64,000 nt of DNA, taken from contig OX375883.1 in the NCBI GenBank assembly GCA_947359465.1, positions 20,547,828 to 20,611,827 on the forward strand, in the 5' to 3' direction. Position numbers and translations under genes: made by a program. A model generated the notes under the pieces. It saw only the letters and a list, made by a program, of their open reading frames with translations. It made no database searches and was not told the DNA's origin. The first letter of the stretch is position 1. Each line of letters opens with the position of its first letter. Below, one piece after another: positions 54,426 to 64,000 of this stretch. Source of the stretch: Metellina segmentata. Its lineage: Eukaryota; Arthropoda; Arachnida; Araneae; Tetragnathidae.

Positions 54426-54639
54426 AAACTTAAACAACCCTACGGACTTCCAACAGTGGTGATGAGTATTAAAAGACATCCTAGAAACAGAAAAGTCTCA
54501 ATCAACGTACACAAGGTGGATTGCTTCGGGAATCTTTTGGCGTAAGAGTCGTACTTCACCAAGATGCACCAAACACAAGACAGACCATGTTAAGTAATTG
54601 TTGAAAAATTATCGAAGGGGGTAGGAGGGTATTTTAGTA

Positions 54640-54952
54640 AACGTCACAGTTTAGCAACACAACGGACTATTGACGACGGTCCGAGATCAATCCCTTAAGG
54701 TAATGATTCGAGGACAACAACTCTTAATTTTGAACCATGGACAGATGACGAGGCAACACTTGAGCTGACACCCCACTCTTCAAACTTACACACCAACTCA
54801 ACTTGAGGACTTTCGGTCACGACCGATTTAAGGTGCACCAGCCGCCTCTACACCGTACGCTTACAGATATCCCTACACTGGCACGGAGTCGTACCCGGAA
54901 CCTCCCGATCTAGATGACAACACTTTAACCATCAGACCGGTTGGTCGGCTTA
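54640..54952 (-). repeat. tRNA-derived SINE, minus, full length
   Basis: gtaaacgtcacagtttagca (tail) through the body to catcagaccggttggtcggc (head reversed). The copy B counterpart (60345-60510) has lost the middle. Confidence 0.85.
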
Positions 54953-55754
54953 AATATTATGAATCTATTCCATTTGCTATATTCGAACACGAACAGTCAT
55001 TCCCACTAGTGTGGATGGTGGGGTTATATGACGCAAGGGCTGTATTTCGCCAAGACAACATCAAGCGTAAGTCATGCACACCTATGCGAAATTGCTCACA
55101 GGATCAAAAATACGTCATCACTAAAATACAGGTATCGAGCGTGCTGTAACAGATCGCAGAACAAAATGAACTTTGACTACGTAAGACAGCATTTTCTACA
55201 ATCCGTAACAACGATAGGCGATCTGTTAAACGGAATTAAACAATTACATGTTTTTCATAACTAATCGAAACGTGTAAAACGATTCGTTTGAACCTGAAGG
55301 AGAAGATTACTAATTCGGCAAACATGCACCAGATTAATATCAATTTCAAATTGTAGTTTCGATTACCGAAATTCCCGCTGGTGACTCAAATTGCATCCAA
55401 AACGAGAAGAAGGAATATCAGGAAAAAATGCAACGGCAGGGCAGATGGCCATCAACTTAAACATAGAACTGCAGACAATGACTCACTTTCGACGATCGGA
55501 CAGGATTCGGAATGCGAAAACGAGGCACCCTAGAGATCGATTCTTCTCCCATTGCGTCTAATTCCTCGGTAAACATGGGGGACGTGACCCAAGACACCTC
55601 CTATCCATCCATCTTTTTGTTTTCTATTAATTGACATTGTCTTCTGTTTGTGTGTTCTCTATTTGGTTTCAGTGGATGAAATCTCACGTTGGATTATTAA
55701 GTTGGTGGGGAAGGAATTCATTAAAGTCGCATTAGCGCAACAAGATATTGCAAA

Positions 55755-55890
55755 TAGGGACGGTTCAGGATCCATTCCGAAGGGAAAGATCCAAGAACAA
55801 CAGCCATTAAATTTGAATCCCGGTCGGATTGCAAAGTTCACACCTGAGCTGGTCCATCACTACATTAAGTTCCACACGACGCAAACCTGA
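55755..55890 (-). repeat. SINE fragment inside the segment unique to copy A
   Basis: gaagggaaagatccaagaac, tttgaatcccggtcgg and cacctgagctggtccatcac are diverged reversed SINE body words. Confidence 0.5.
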
Positions 55891-56407
55891 GGGTACTTCG
55901 AGACACGACTTATTGAACGTGCACCAACTCCCACATACATTGCGGTCTATAGTTGGACACAGATTAGAACTTTTTTCGAATTTATTTGCACCACCGCCTC
56001 TTGGAAAATGTTTTGTGCTTTGATGGAAAAGTCGAATTGGACACATTATTGCGAACGATTGCAGAAGGGTTGACCAATCCAGACCGTGATATATTTAAAG
56101 CAATTGAAATGTCAAAAGCGTTAACTATGAAACTAATCTACCAGTCTTAAAATTAATATTGATTGAAATAAGACAACATTAAACCTTAAGATGCCACTAA
56201 GTTTTCGAGATGTGTTTAGTTGCAGAAGATTGTCCCTACATGGCTATATTTCTCTGAATGAGCCTTCAGTTACGAGGGATTTCCTAGTCTATTACATGTT
56301 TGGAATTGATTTGTAAAAAGTTAATCTGTTGGGGAGGGCTAGTTATCGCTCTAATTTGTGGAGATTACAGAATCTAAATAAATTCATTATGTCACCTAAA
56401 CCGCTAT

Positions 56408-56612
56408 AGCCGACCAACCGGTGTAGTGGTTAATGTGTTAGCCTCTGAATCGAAAGGTTCCTGGTTCGAATCCGGGTCAGTGCATGGATGCTTGTAAGGG
56501 TATGGTGTAGGGCGGCTGGTGCCCCTTAACTCTTACGTGGCCGAAAGTCCTCACGCTGGGTTGGTGTGGGTTTGGAGACTGGAGTCCAGCTCAGGTGTTA
56601 CCTCGCCATATG
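56408..56612 (+). repeat. SINE, plus, 3'-truncated
   Basis: gccgaccaaccggtgtagtg and the B box GGTTCGAATCC are intact; the body stops at gttacctcgccatatgacaa. Confidence 0.83.
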
Positions 56613-57049
56613 ACAATTTTCTCAAACATTTTCAGTTTTCGCTGTAGAGCTACGATATGAAAAACAAGAAAAGTTGAACCCAGTGGATGCTGCTCACATT
56701 TAAAGCGCTAGATAAAATGCGGCAACTTTCCCTGTTTGTGTGGGAAGAGTGAGGAATTGGAAACTGAATTGTAGGGAGTTCGAAACTATGTCGTCAAAGA
56801 CTCGTGAACACGGGGACTTGATCAATTTAAATCTTTGGTGGCCGCAATTATCGTTACGTGGGTGTGGTGTGAAAGTTTGAAATGTGGGATGCGGTCTCAA
56901 GTGTGGTTCTCGTGTCAAGTGTGGTCATGTGACCGGGAGTTCAATGTTCCAAGATGTTGTGTCCTTGGTATTTGGTATTTTTAAAACTAACGCCACTCTG
57001 GATGAACAGAACGCGGTATCGGTGACGATTCCAGATCAACCTCCAAAGG

Positions 57050-57190
57050 GAAACGATCAAAGAACAATACCACGTGATTTTGAACCAAGGTCACATCGCG
57101 ATCGTTGTCCTTGGATCTTTCCCTTCGGGATGGATCCCAGATCGCTTCCAATACCCCGTGTGTTCGTCCAGTGCGATGTTAATTAACTAC
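57050..57190 (+). repeat. SINE 3' fragment, plus
   Basis: ccacgtgattttgaaccaag, cttggatctttcccttcggg and ccagtgcgatgttaattaac; the counterpart is at 62570-62700. Confidence 0.65.
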
Positions 57191-57745
57191 CTACCTGCTG
57201 TGGTGTAGCGGCGGACAATCCACACATTCATATTCATATTGATATTCATAATGAGTGGGGAGGTCAGGAAAGCCCTAGGTGCTGATTCCACTAGGGAATA
57301 TTGCACCAAACCCCATTGTTTTTCGACACTCCTGTCAAAGAAGCGGCGGACGACCCACACTTTGTTTAGCTTCAGAAATAGCTTCTTGTAGTTCCGAAGA
57401 CTGAGCAATCTTTCGTTGGACTTGCAGAAAGGCTTGACCATTTAAGTTACTGTTGTGCAAGGTACTTCGTTTTCAAGCATTTGATTCTCTAAAACTCTAG
57501 AAACCAATGATAGCACAAATGAGGTATCGAACTGCTATTGAGTGACTGGATGTTTGTATAACAAGCCAGAAACAATAGCCAATGCAGAGGCTGCAAATTT
57601 GAAGATAACTAGTTTCGAAAAATTCACTGTAGGGGAAAGTAGTCTAAGATGGCGAACATAGGCTTTGGTGAGTTGTCCTGTTCTTAATTTTCAATGCAAG
57701 AGGGTTATCATTTCGGCAAAATCTTCTTACAAAACTCTTTAGTAT

Positions 57746-58985
57746 TGTGTTATATTTATTTACGCAGCTTGTTTTCCAAAATACCCCACGAAGGTTCAAT
57801 TATATTGAGATCAGGGGACTGAGGGGGCCAGATGAGGTGCTCTATTTCATCGTCGTGTTCATAAAACCAGTCTCGGGCAATTCCACAGGTGTGAATGGGG
57901 GTATTATCAATTCTTTTCGGTACTTATTGGTTGCCCCTCCTCATTGTCTCCTCCCCCTTTGGAAAGTGAATTGGATTCCTAATTGTATCGATTACTAAAT
58001 TCTATCGTCTATCTAAATTATTTACCTTTTTCATAATGCATTGTCACTACCTTTAACTTTCTTCCCTCATTTTTAAGTTTACAACCATTAAAATCTTTAT
58101 TAATTCTGATGTGGAGGTTCGCAGTTCTCTGCAAGGTACTTCGTAATTGATACGTCCGTTCCATTCCAGGTATTATCATCTTGAAAGACTGGTCGTTTAT
58201 CAGGAAACACCGTTTGCACCAATGGGTGAATATTGTAGGCCAGAAGACTGACATAATCCTCTCCTGTAACACGGTCATTCAGAACAACAAGTGGGTCAAG
58301 ACCACGATGTGATATCGCACCCCAGATCATCACTGAACCGCTGACATGCTTAACCGTAGGCCGAAGACAGTCAACTTGATAGGCTTGTGGTGGCGTTCTC
58401 CAAACGTACATACGTCCATTTGTCGGGAATAATATGAATGACGATTCGTCTGATCATCTTACATTCTCTCATTGTTGTTGTGTCCAATTTTTATGCTCGC
58501 GACACCCTATTCGTCGCTTCAAGGCATTGTATGGTGTAATCAATGGTTTTGAAATAGCCGCTCTACCATGAATATTTGCCATATGCAGTTCACGCCGGAT
58601 AGTTTTTGATAAAACTGCTTCCTGTAGATGTGTGTTCATCTCAGATGTTATCTGGGATGCTGTTGTCTTGTGTTTTTTTGCCACAATCCCATTCAAAATC
58701 TACGATGTAATCTACGGATGTCACAATAGGTGTTTCACAGCAAATGAATTTGGTTGTTTGTGAAGTATCTCTGGCCACTAATAGCAACGGGTTGCTTTTT
58801 TTTTAAATGCTTTCGAAGAACACTTCGTGAAGTACACTGCTGAGTCACAGTAGAGCCGTGTCTTACAACGCTAGAGAATCCATTTTGAAAAAAAATTTTG
58901 CTTTTCATCCAGAAATAATATATTTTTTCTTTTTAATCAACGCAATACAACTCGATTAATCAACAATTAAAACTGAATGGAACTT
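57746..58985 (-). pseudogene. Tc1-like transposase pseudogene with a nested insertion
   Basis: On the minus strand from 58700 downward: ITSEMNTHLQEAVLSKTIRR, PLITPYNALKRRIGCREHKN, an ENVR*SDESSF block (Trp codon changed to TGA next to the first catalytic Asp), GRMYVWRTPPQAYQVDCLRP, GSVMIWGAISHRGLDPLVVL, VFQDDNT (second Asp), then a 259-bp foreign piece, then HTCGIARDWFYEHDDEIEHL, WPPQSPDLNIIEPSWGILEN. This is the DDE core and end of a Tc1/mariner transposase (WPPQSPDLNIIE is diagnostic). The stop, frame changes and insertion make it dead. The region 58700-58985 holds the degraded N-terminus and element end, matched at 45020-45360. Confidence 0.85.
57910..58168. mobile_element. 259-bp insertion inside the Tc1 pseudogene
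   Basis: ggtattatca occurs on both sides (57900-57909 and 58169-58178), and removing one copy plus the piece restores the continuity of the transposase codons from the QDDN block to the PIHTCG block. The piece has no visible terminal inverted repeats and no coding capacity. A target duplication of 8-10 bp would suit a hAT- or Mutator-like MITE. Confidence 0.65.
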
Positions 58986-59059
58986 TTATACTTCGCCGAA
59001 GAGCCGCGGCTGTTATCGCAATTTATTTCTTTCTGAAAATACTTTACCCTCGATAAACT

Positions 59060-59245
59060 TACTCTAAAACTAAAAATAAAAACTATATGAAAGTTTTTTG
59101 GCCCGGTGATAGGAGGACTTTTGGTATGGTGATAAAAGGACTTTTGGCTCAAATGCTCCACTAAAATTCCACCCACTTCACTCGATAAGAAAAGCGAGTA
59201 AATAAAACTATGAGTTCGAATTGTTACTAATGTGAATTCATTTAT
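59060..59245. repeat. Dispersed repeat, partner at 49497-49680
   Basis: ctaaaactaaaaataaaaac, gcccggtgataggaggactt, gcgagtaaataaaactatga and ttgttactaatgtgaattca; a short internal duplication (ggtgataggaggacttttgg / ggtgataaaaggacttttgg) is specific to this copy. Confidence 0.65.
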
Positions 59246-59674
59246 AGTAACTGTCGCGAACAACTGCGAACTAGACTTAATTATTTTGCTGACTGTAGGT
59301 GGCGGCACTGCTGCGAAAACTAACCTTTGTTTTTGAACTACCTTTTGGCGGCAGATTGTGTTATGTCACGAGAGCTGATGCTTGCCAACATGATAATGCT
59401 TAAACATGTACATATTCTTGTGTAAATATTTAATGATAGCAATAAATGTTTTAAGTTTGTAAATATAAAAAGGCCTTTTGCTTTCATTGCTAATTTGTGA
59501 GTATAGATTGCTGTAAAGTATAAAACAGAAGTTATTCTCATTCAACGACCCGGGTTAAAGTAGAAGTTGAAGCAAGACAAGTGAAAAAGAAGGTAAGGTA
59601 GATTAATTGCCTTTCCTAATAAGTATTGTTTTCAACAGTAACACCATCTTTTGGTCGGAAGAAAAGTCTATTGA

Positions 59675-59900
59675 TGCTAAGAGAATCACAGAACTGCAAC
59701 TCAGTCGCTGATGCTTTTGAATCACAGTTCTTACCTGCTACTGAATTATCTACATAAGAATGATTTGGAAGCAGTGATTATTCGAACAGTGATTGAGAAT
59801 ATCTGATTCGGTAGCAGTGATTGAGGGAAAGTGATATCAGCGGATATTGTTAAGCTTGATATTCCTAATGATTCGGTAGCAGTCATTCATACCAATTATC
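59675..59900. repeat. Dispersed repeat, partner at 32040-32215
   Basis: agaatcacagaactgcaact to gcagtgattgagggaaagtg; the word cggtagcagt recurs three times (59811, 59875 and loosely 59770). Confidence 0.55.
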
Positions 59901-60344
59901 TGATTATTATATATCTATTGTTCAACAGTTCATTTCGGTACATATTTAATCAACGTCCCACTGGAGCAACACAACGGGTTATTGGCACGGGTTCGGCGTC
60001 AATATCAATTTTAGGAGGACAGCTCTACCTATTTTAGAGCCTCTGTCAAGTGACGAGGTCACTGCTGATCTGTCATATTACTCTCCAAACTTCCACATCA
60101 ACGTGCTACACATTTTGGATTTTGTATCTTAAAACTGAACCAACACTACGGACTTCCGACAGTGGTTATGAGTGTTTTGAGACATCCTAGAAACAGAAAA
60201 GTCTCAATCAACGTACACAAGGTGGATTGCTTCGGGAATCTTTTGGCGTAAGAGTCGTACTTCACCAAGATGCACCAAACACAAGACAGGCAATGTTAAG
60301 TAATTGTTGAAAAAAGTATCGAAAGGGTTAGGACTGCGTTTTAG

Positions 60345-60510
60345 TAGACGTAACACTGGAGCAACACAACGGGCTATTGGTGACGGTCTGGAATCAGTCC
60401 CTTATGCGAAAGATCCGAGGACAACACCTCGTTATTTTGAACCACGGTCAGATGACGACCTTCCGATCTGGATACTAACACTTTAACCATCAGACCGGTT
60501 GGTCGGCTTA
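60345..60510 (-). repeat. SINE, minus, middle deleted
   Basis: The tail gtagacgtaacactggagca and the body as far as tcagatgacgac join directly to ttccgatctggatactaaca and the head. About 130 bp are missing compared with 54640-54952. Confidence 0.8.
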
Positions 60511-61391
60511 AATATTATGAATATATCCCGTTTGCTATATTCTAACACAATCGGTCATTCCCAGTAGGGTGGATGGTGGGGTTTTATGGCGCAGGGGCTA
60601 TGTTTGGCTAAGACAACTTCAAGAGTAAGTCATACACCGATGCGAAATTGCTCATAGGATCAAAAATACAGGTATCGAGCGTGCTGTAGCAATTCGCAGA
60701 ATAAAATAAAAGTTGACTACGAAAGACAACATTTTCTACATTCCGTAAGAACGATAGGCGTTCTGTAAACGGAATACAACAAATGTTCGTTTCTCATAAC
60801 TAATCGAAACGGGTAAAACATTTCGATTGAACCTGAAGTCGAGGACAACATCCTGCAAATGTACGAATTGGATTTATATCAATTTCAAACTGTAGTTTCT
60901 ATAACCGAAATTCCTGCTGGTGACTCAAATTGCATTTAAAACGAAAAGAAGGAATGTCAGTAAAAAAGGAAACGGCAGGGCCGGTGATTATCAACTTAAA
61001 CATAGAAATGCAGACAGTGACCCACTTTCGAACATCGGATGTTCTTCGGGATGCGAAAATGAGGCACCCTAGAGATCGATTCTTTTCCCCTTGAGTCTAA
61101 TTCTTCGGTAAACATGGAGGAAGTGACGTCTTAAAATTAATATTGAATGAAATAAGACAACATTAAACCCTAGGATGCCTCTAAGTTTTCGAGATGTATT
61201 TAGTTTTAGGAAGGTTGAAGCCCCTACGGAGCTATCATTCCCTGAATGAACATTGAATTACGAAAGACCTCCTATCTTATTACATGTTAAAAATTGGATT
61301 TTAAAAAGTTAATCTATTGGGGAGGGCAAGATATCACTCTAATTCGTGGAGATTACAGAATGTAAATAAAGTCATTATGTCACCTAAACCA

Positions 61392-61662
61392 TTGTAGTGG
61401 TTAAGGTGTTGGCCTCTGGATAGGAAGGTTCCTGGTTCGAATTCAGGGTTGGCATGGATGTTTGTAAGCGTATGGTGAAGCCGAAATTTGGTGTGGAAGT
61501 TTGGAGAGTGGGGTGCCAGCTTAGGTGTTGCTTCGTCATCTGACCGTGGTTCAAAATTACGTGGTGTTGTCATAGGATCTTTCCCTTACGGGATCAATCC
61601 CGGACCGTCGTCAATAGCCCGTTGTGTAGCTCTAGTAGGACGTTAACTACAAATTACCGATT
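61392..61662 (+). repeat. SINE, plus, small internal deletion
   Basis: ttgtagtggttaaggtgttg (A box), GGTTCGAATTC (altered B box), body and the tail tagtaggacgttaactacaa. Confidence 0.83.
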
Positions 61663-61794
61663 ACCATTAAGTCACCTAAGTATACTATCAACACACAAAA
61701 ATATAGTCACCTAAATATAGTAATCACAAAAAAATAGCACCAACAATTATGCTTCGTGGGATTTGGAATGGGATGTAGGTAGGCATTTAATGAA

Positions 61795-62102
61795 TGTCGT
61801 ACTGGAGAAACACAACGGGCTATTTTTGACGGTCCGGAATTTATTCCCAAAAGGAAAGTTTCGAGGACAACACTTAATTTTTAACAATGGTCAGATCACG
61901 AGGCAGCACCTAAGCTGGCACCCCACTCTCCAAACTTCCACACCAACCCAATGTGAGAACTTTCTGCCACGGCAGATTTATGGTCCACCAGCCGCCTCTA
62001 CATCATACGCTTACATACGCGATTCATGCACTGACCCGGATTCGAACTCGGAACCTTCCGATCTAGATACTAACACCTTAACAACCAGACCGGTTGGTCT
62101 GT
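61795..62102 (-). repeat. tRNA-derived SINE, minus, full length
   Basis: aatgtcgtactggagaaaca (tail), the body, gacccggattcgaactcgga (B box reversed) and accagaccggttggtctgtc (head). Confidence 0.85.
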
Positions 62103-62559
62103 CCACAGAGTGGGTTGCATGAGAATTAAACGAGGAAAGAGGAACATTGCGTCGTATTTCATTTACACAATGGGCTATTGGCGACTACGTTCTGTGGAAA
62201 ATAATGAAATTGGAACAAAATTTTCAGTTTTCGTTGTATAGCTACGATATCAAAAACAAGAAAAGTTGAACCCAGTGGATGCTGCATGAGCTCACATTTA
62301 AAGCGCTAGATAAAATGCGGCAACTTTCCCTGTTTGTGTGGGACGAGTGAGGAATTGCAAACTGAATTGCTAGGAGTTCGAAACTAGTTCGTCAAAGACT
62401 AGTGCACTCGGGGACGTGATCAATTTAAATCTTTGGTGGCCTCAATTATCGTTACGTGGGTGTGATGTGAAAGTTTGAAATGTGGGATGCGGTCTCAAGT
62501 GTGGTTCTCGTGTCAAGTGTGGTCATGTGACCGGGAGTTCAATCTTCCAAGGTATTTGG

Positions 62560-62700
62560 AAGGGTCATAGAACAACACCACGTAATTTTTAACTAAAGTC
62601 ACATCACGATCGTTATCCTTGGATCTTTCCCTTCGGGAAGGATCCCAGATCGTTTCCAATACCCCGTGTGATCGACCAAAGCGACGTTAATGCAGCCTGG
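62560..62700 (+). repeat. SINE 3' fragment, plus
   Basis: Counterpart of 57050-57190: ccttggatctttcccttcgg, ccaaagcgacgttaatgcag. Confidence 0.65.
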
Positions 62701-63440
62701 TAACTACCTGGCTGTTGTGGTGTAGCGGCGGACGACCCACACTTTGTTTAGCTTCAGAAATAGCTTCTTGTAGTTCCGAAGACTGAGTATTCATTCGTAG
62801 GTCTTGTAGAAAGGTTTGACCATTTCAGTTACTGTTGTGCAAGGTACTTCGTTTTCAAGCATTTGATTCTCTAAAACTCTAGAAACCAATGATAGCACAA
62901 ATGAGGTATCGAACTGCTATTGAGTGACTGGATGTTTGTATAACAAGCCAGAAACATTAGCCAATGCAGAGGCTACAAATTTGAAGATAACTAGTTTCGA
63001 AAAATTCACTGTAGGGGAAAGTAGTCTAAGATGGCGAACATACGCTTTGGTGATTTGTCCTGTTATTAATTTTCAATGCAAGAGGGTTATCATTTCGGCA
63101 AAATCTTCTTATAAAACTCTTTAATATTTTGTTATATTTTAAAAAATTGTTATTTTTAAAGTATGAGGCTCAAAACTTTTATTTTAGATAAAGAAGTCAT
63201 TTTCGTCCGCTCTGAGACAACAGTTTAATTCGACATCTTTTATTATCAAACTGTTTAAAACTGCTGATATCACTTCTTCAACATAACAAATTTCACACGT
63301 AACACGAAACAAACATTATCAAACTAAAGAAACAGCATCATACGAACGAAAAACATCATCACTTAAAATTTTAGATTAAGATATTATATCAATCACAAAA
63401 ATCTCATTGTCGTTGGTGATGTGTAGCTTGGACACTGTAC

Positions 63441-63921
63441 TAGGGTTGCGATCGATTTATTGGAGCCGATGTTTGTTTAACATCGATGTTTTAACATTGT
63501 CGATGTTTTATTTTGAATAAAATAAGCACGATAATAAAAATTAAGAACAATAACCTTGCAACTAAGTATTTGTCGATGATGGCGCCATCTGTCCCACCAG
63601 AAAGAGTGTTTTTGCCTCTGGTGGGATTGTTAGCGGAAAAAGAAATCGTAGTTAAGGTGGAGAAAGTTAACAAACTTCTTTTTTTACAAACCGTAAATAA
63701 CACGAATATTAGGGCAAATAAAATTATAGGCCCCAATATATTTTATTTATAGTAAATAAAAAAAAGTTTGTTGCGGTTTCCCCAAATAGGTTGATAAATA
63801 ATTTATAATAACTAACAATAATTATTGTTATAAAAACCTCGATGGTTTTTGGCCGATGTATTGTCAACATCGATATTTTAATTTTGAACATCGATGTTTA
63901 GTGGACCATGGCGCATCACTA
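63441..63921. mobile_element. MITE-like unit with TAG...CTA ends
   Basis: The left end tagggttgcg and the right end cgcatcacta are inverted with 8 of 10 matches. Just inside, the self-complementary word aacatcgatgtt stands at 63479-63490 and 63887-63898, with further cgatgttt and catcgat words. The flanking 8-mers cactgtac and ctttgtat agree at 5 of 8, compatible with an old 8-bp target duplication as in hAT elements. The small open frames inside (63491-63752, both strands) show no transposase motif. Confidence 0.5.
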
Positions 63922-64000
63922 CTTTGTATGAGCCAGTACAGGCGGAATGGGCCTAGAGCTTGCACATAAAACGTTGCAACCATAATTCCGTTTTTTTTGC

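Larger units (their letters stand above)
54230..57745 (+). repeat. Segmental direct duplication, copy A
   Basis: Matches 59930-63150 in the same order and orientation, about 5.5 kb apart. Examples: caatcaacgtacacaaggtg (54492 and 60207), aagtcgtacttcaccaagat-type words, gtcttaaaattaatattga (56147 and 61128), gaaaagttgaacccagtgga (56668 and 62260), gctattgagtgactggatgt (57531 and 62916). Copy A has about 540 bp (about 55585-56145) that copy B lacks. SINE insertions partly differ between the copies. It contains no intact gene. Confidence 0.85.
59930..63150 (+). repeat. Segmental direct duplication, copy B
   Basis: Partner of 54230-57745. It lacks the 540 bp of copy A, has its own full SINE pair at 61392-61662 and 61795-62102 where copy A has one truncated SINE, and ends at ttttgttatattttaaaaaa where copy A passes into the Tc1 pseudogene. 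Confidence 0.85.

Noticed and set aside
55028..55264. 78-codon ORF in duplication copy A
   Set aside because: The corresponding stretch of copy B has indels that destroy the frame and there is no known motif.
57747..57998. 83-codon plus ORF containing QNTPRRFNYIEIRGLRG
   Set aside because: It is the antisense of the Tc1 transposase end (WPPQSPDLNIIEPSW on the minus strand).

Overview
The window looks like nuclear, non-coding-rich DNA from an animal, most likely an arthropod. It is AT-rich and full of decayed eukaryotic transposons: BEL/Pao, Ty3/gypsy, Ty1/copia, LINE, Tc1/mariner, tRNA-derived SINEs and MITE-like units. It has GT/AG-split exons and no operons, Shine-Dalgarno sites, rRNA or prokaryotic genes. 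The SINE and TE mix made me think of a chelicerate such as a spider, but nothing in the window proves this. Layout: (1) 1-19,735 is a very large nested inverted repeat. The outer arms are 1-3652 and 16100-19735, and the left arm runs off the window start. The inner arms are about 3653-6562 and 8866-11485, around a 2.3-kb loop. A 4.6-kb block (11486-16099) sits only in the right half and holds a Ty1/copia relic and a minisatellite grown from it. The arms carry LINE RT relics, SINEs and unrecognised decayed reading frames; about 905 bp of the outer arms appears identical on both sides although the rest is about 5% diverged. (2) 19.7-27.7 kb is mostly unique AT-rich DNA with a zinc-finger-like small ORF, a first exon encoding half of a THAP domain, and a TIR-flanked unit of about 970 bp with a membrane-protein-like ORF; a second copy of that unit lies at 43.86-44.77 kb. 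(3) 27.7-29.8 kb is a transposon graveyard: a gypsy 5' LTR, PBS and gag start cut off by Tc1 relics, then a SINE. (4) 33.3-42.1 kb is the core of the window. A host gene on the minus strand, coding for a SWIM-type zinc-finger protein, can be followed over three exons with good splice sites. Its second exon is split by a complete, apparently young BEL/Pao retrotransposon: identical 308-bp LTRs, 5-bp target duplication and a 1768-codon uninterrupted polyprotein. The host gene also carries at least three frameshifts and one stop, so it is a pseudogene as written. (5) 42-54 kb is mainly unique DNA with repeat fragments, a second half-THAP exon on the minus strand and a possible CpG-type promoter. 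(6) 54.2-63.2 kb holds two direct copies of a segment of about 3.3 kb studded with SINEs in both orientations. A Tc1-like transposase pseudogene follows the first copy and is itself split by a 259-bp insertion with flanking direct repeats. A MITE with TAG...CTA ends closes the window. The only long intact coding sequence is the BEL/Pao polyprotein. The other host-like coding pieces (two half THAP domains, the SWIM gene, small ORFs) are partial or broken.
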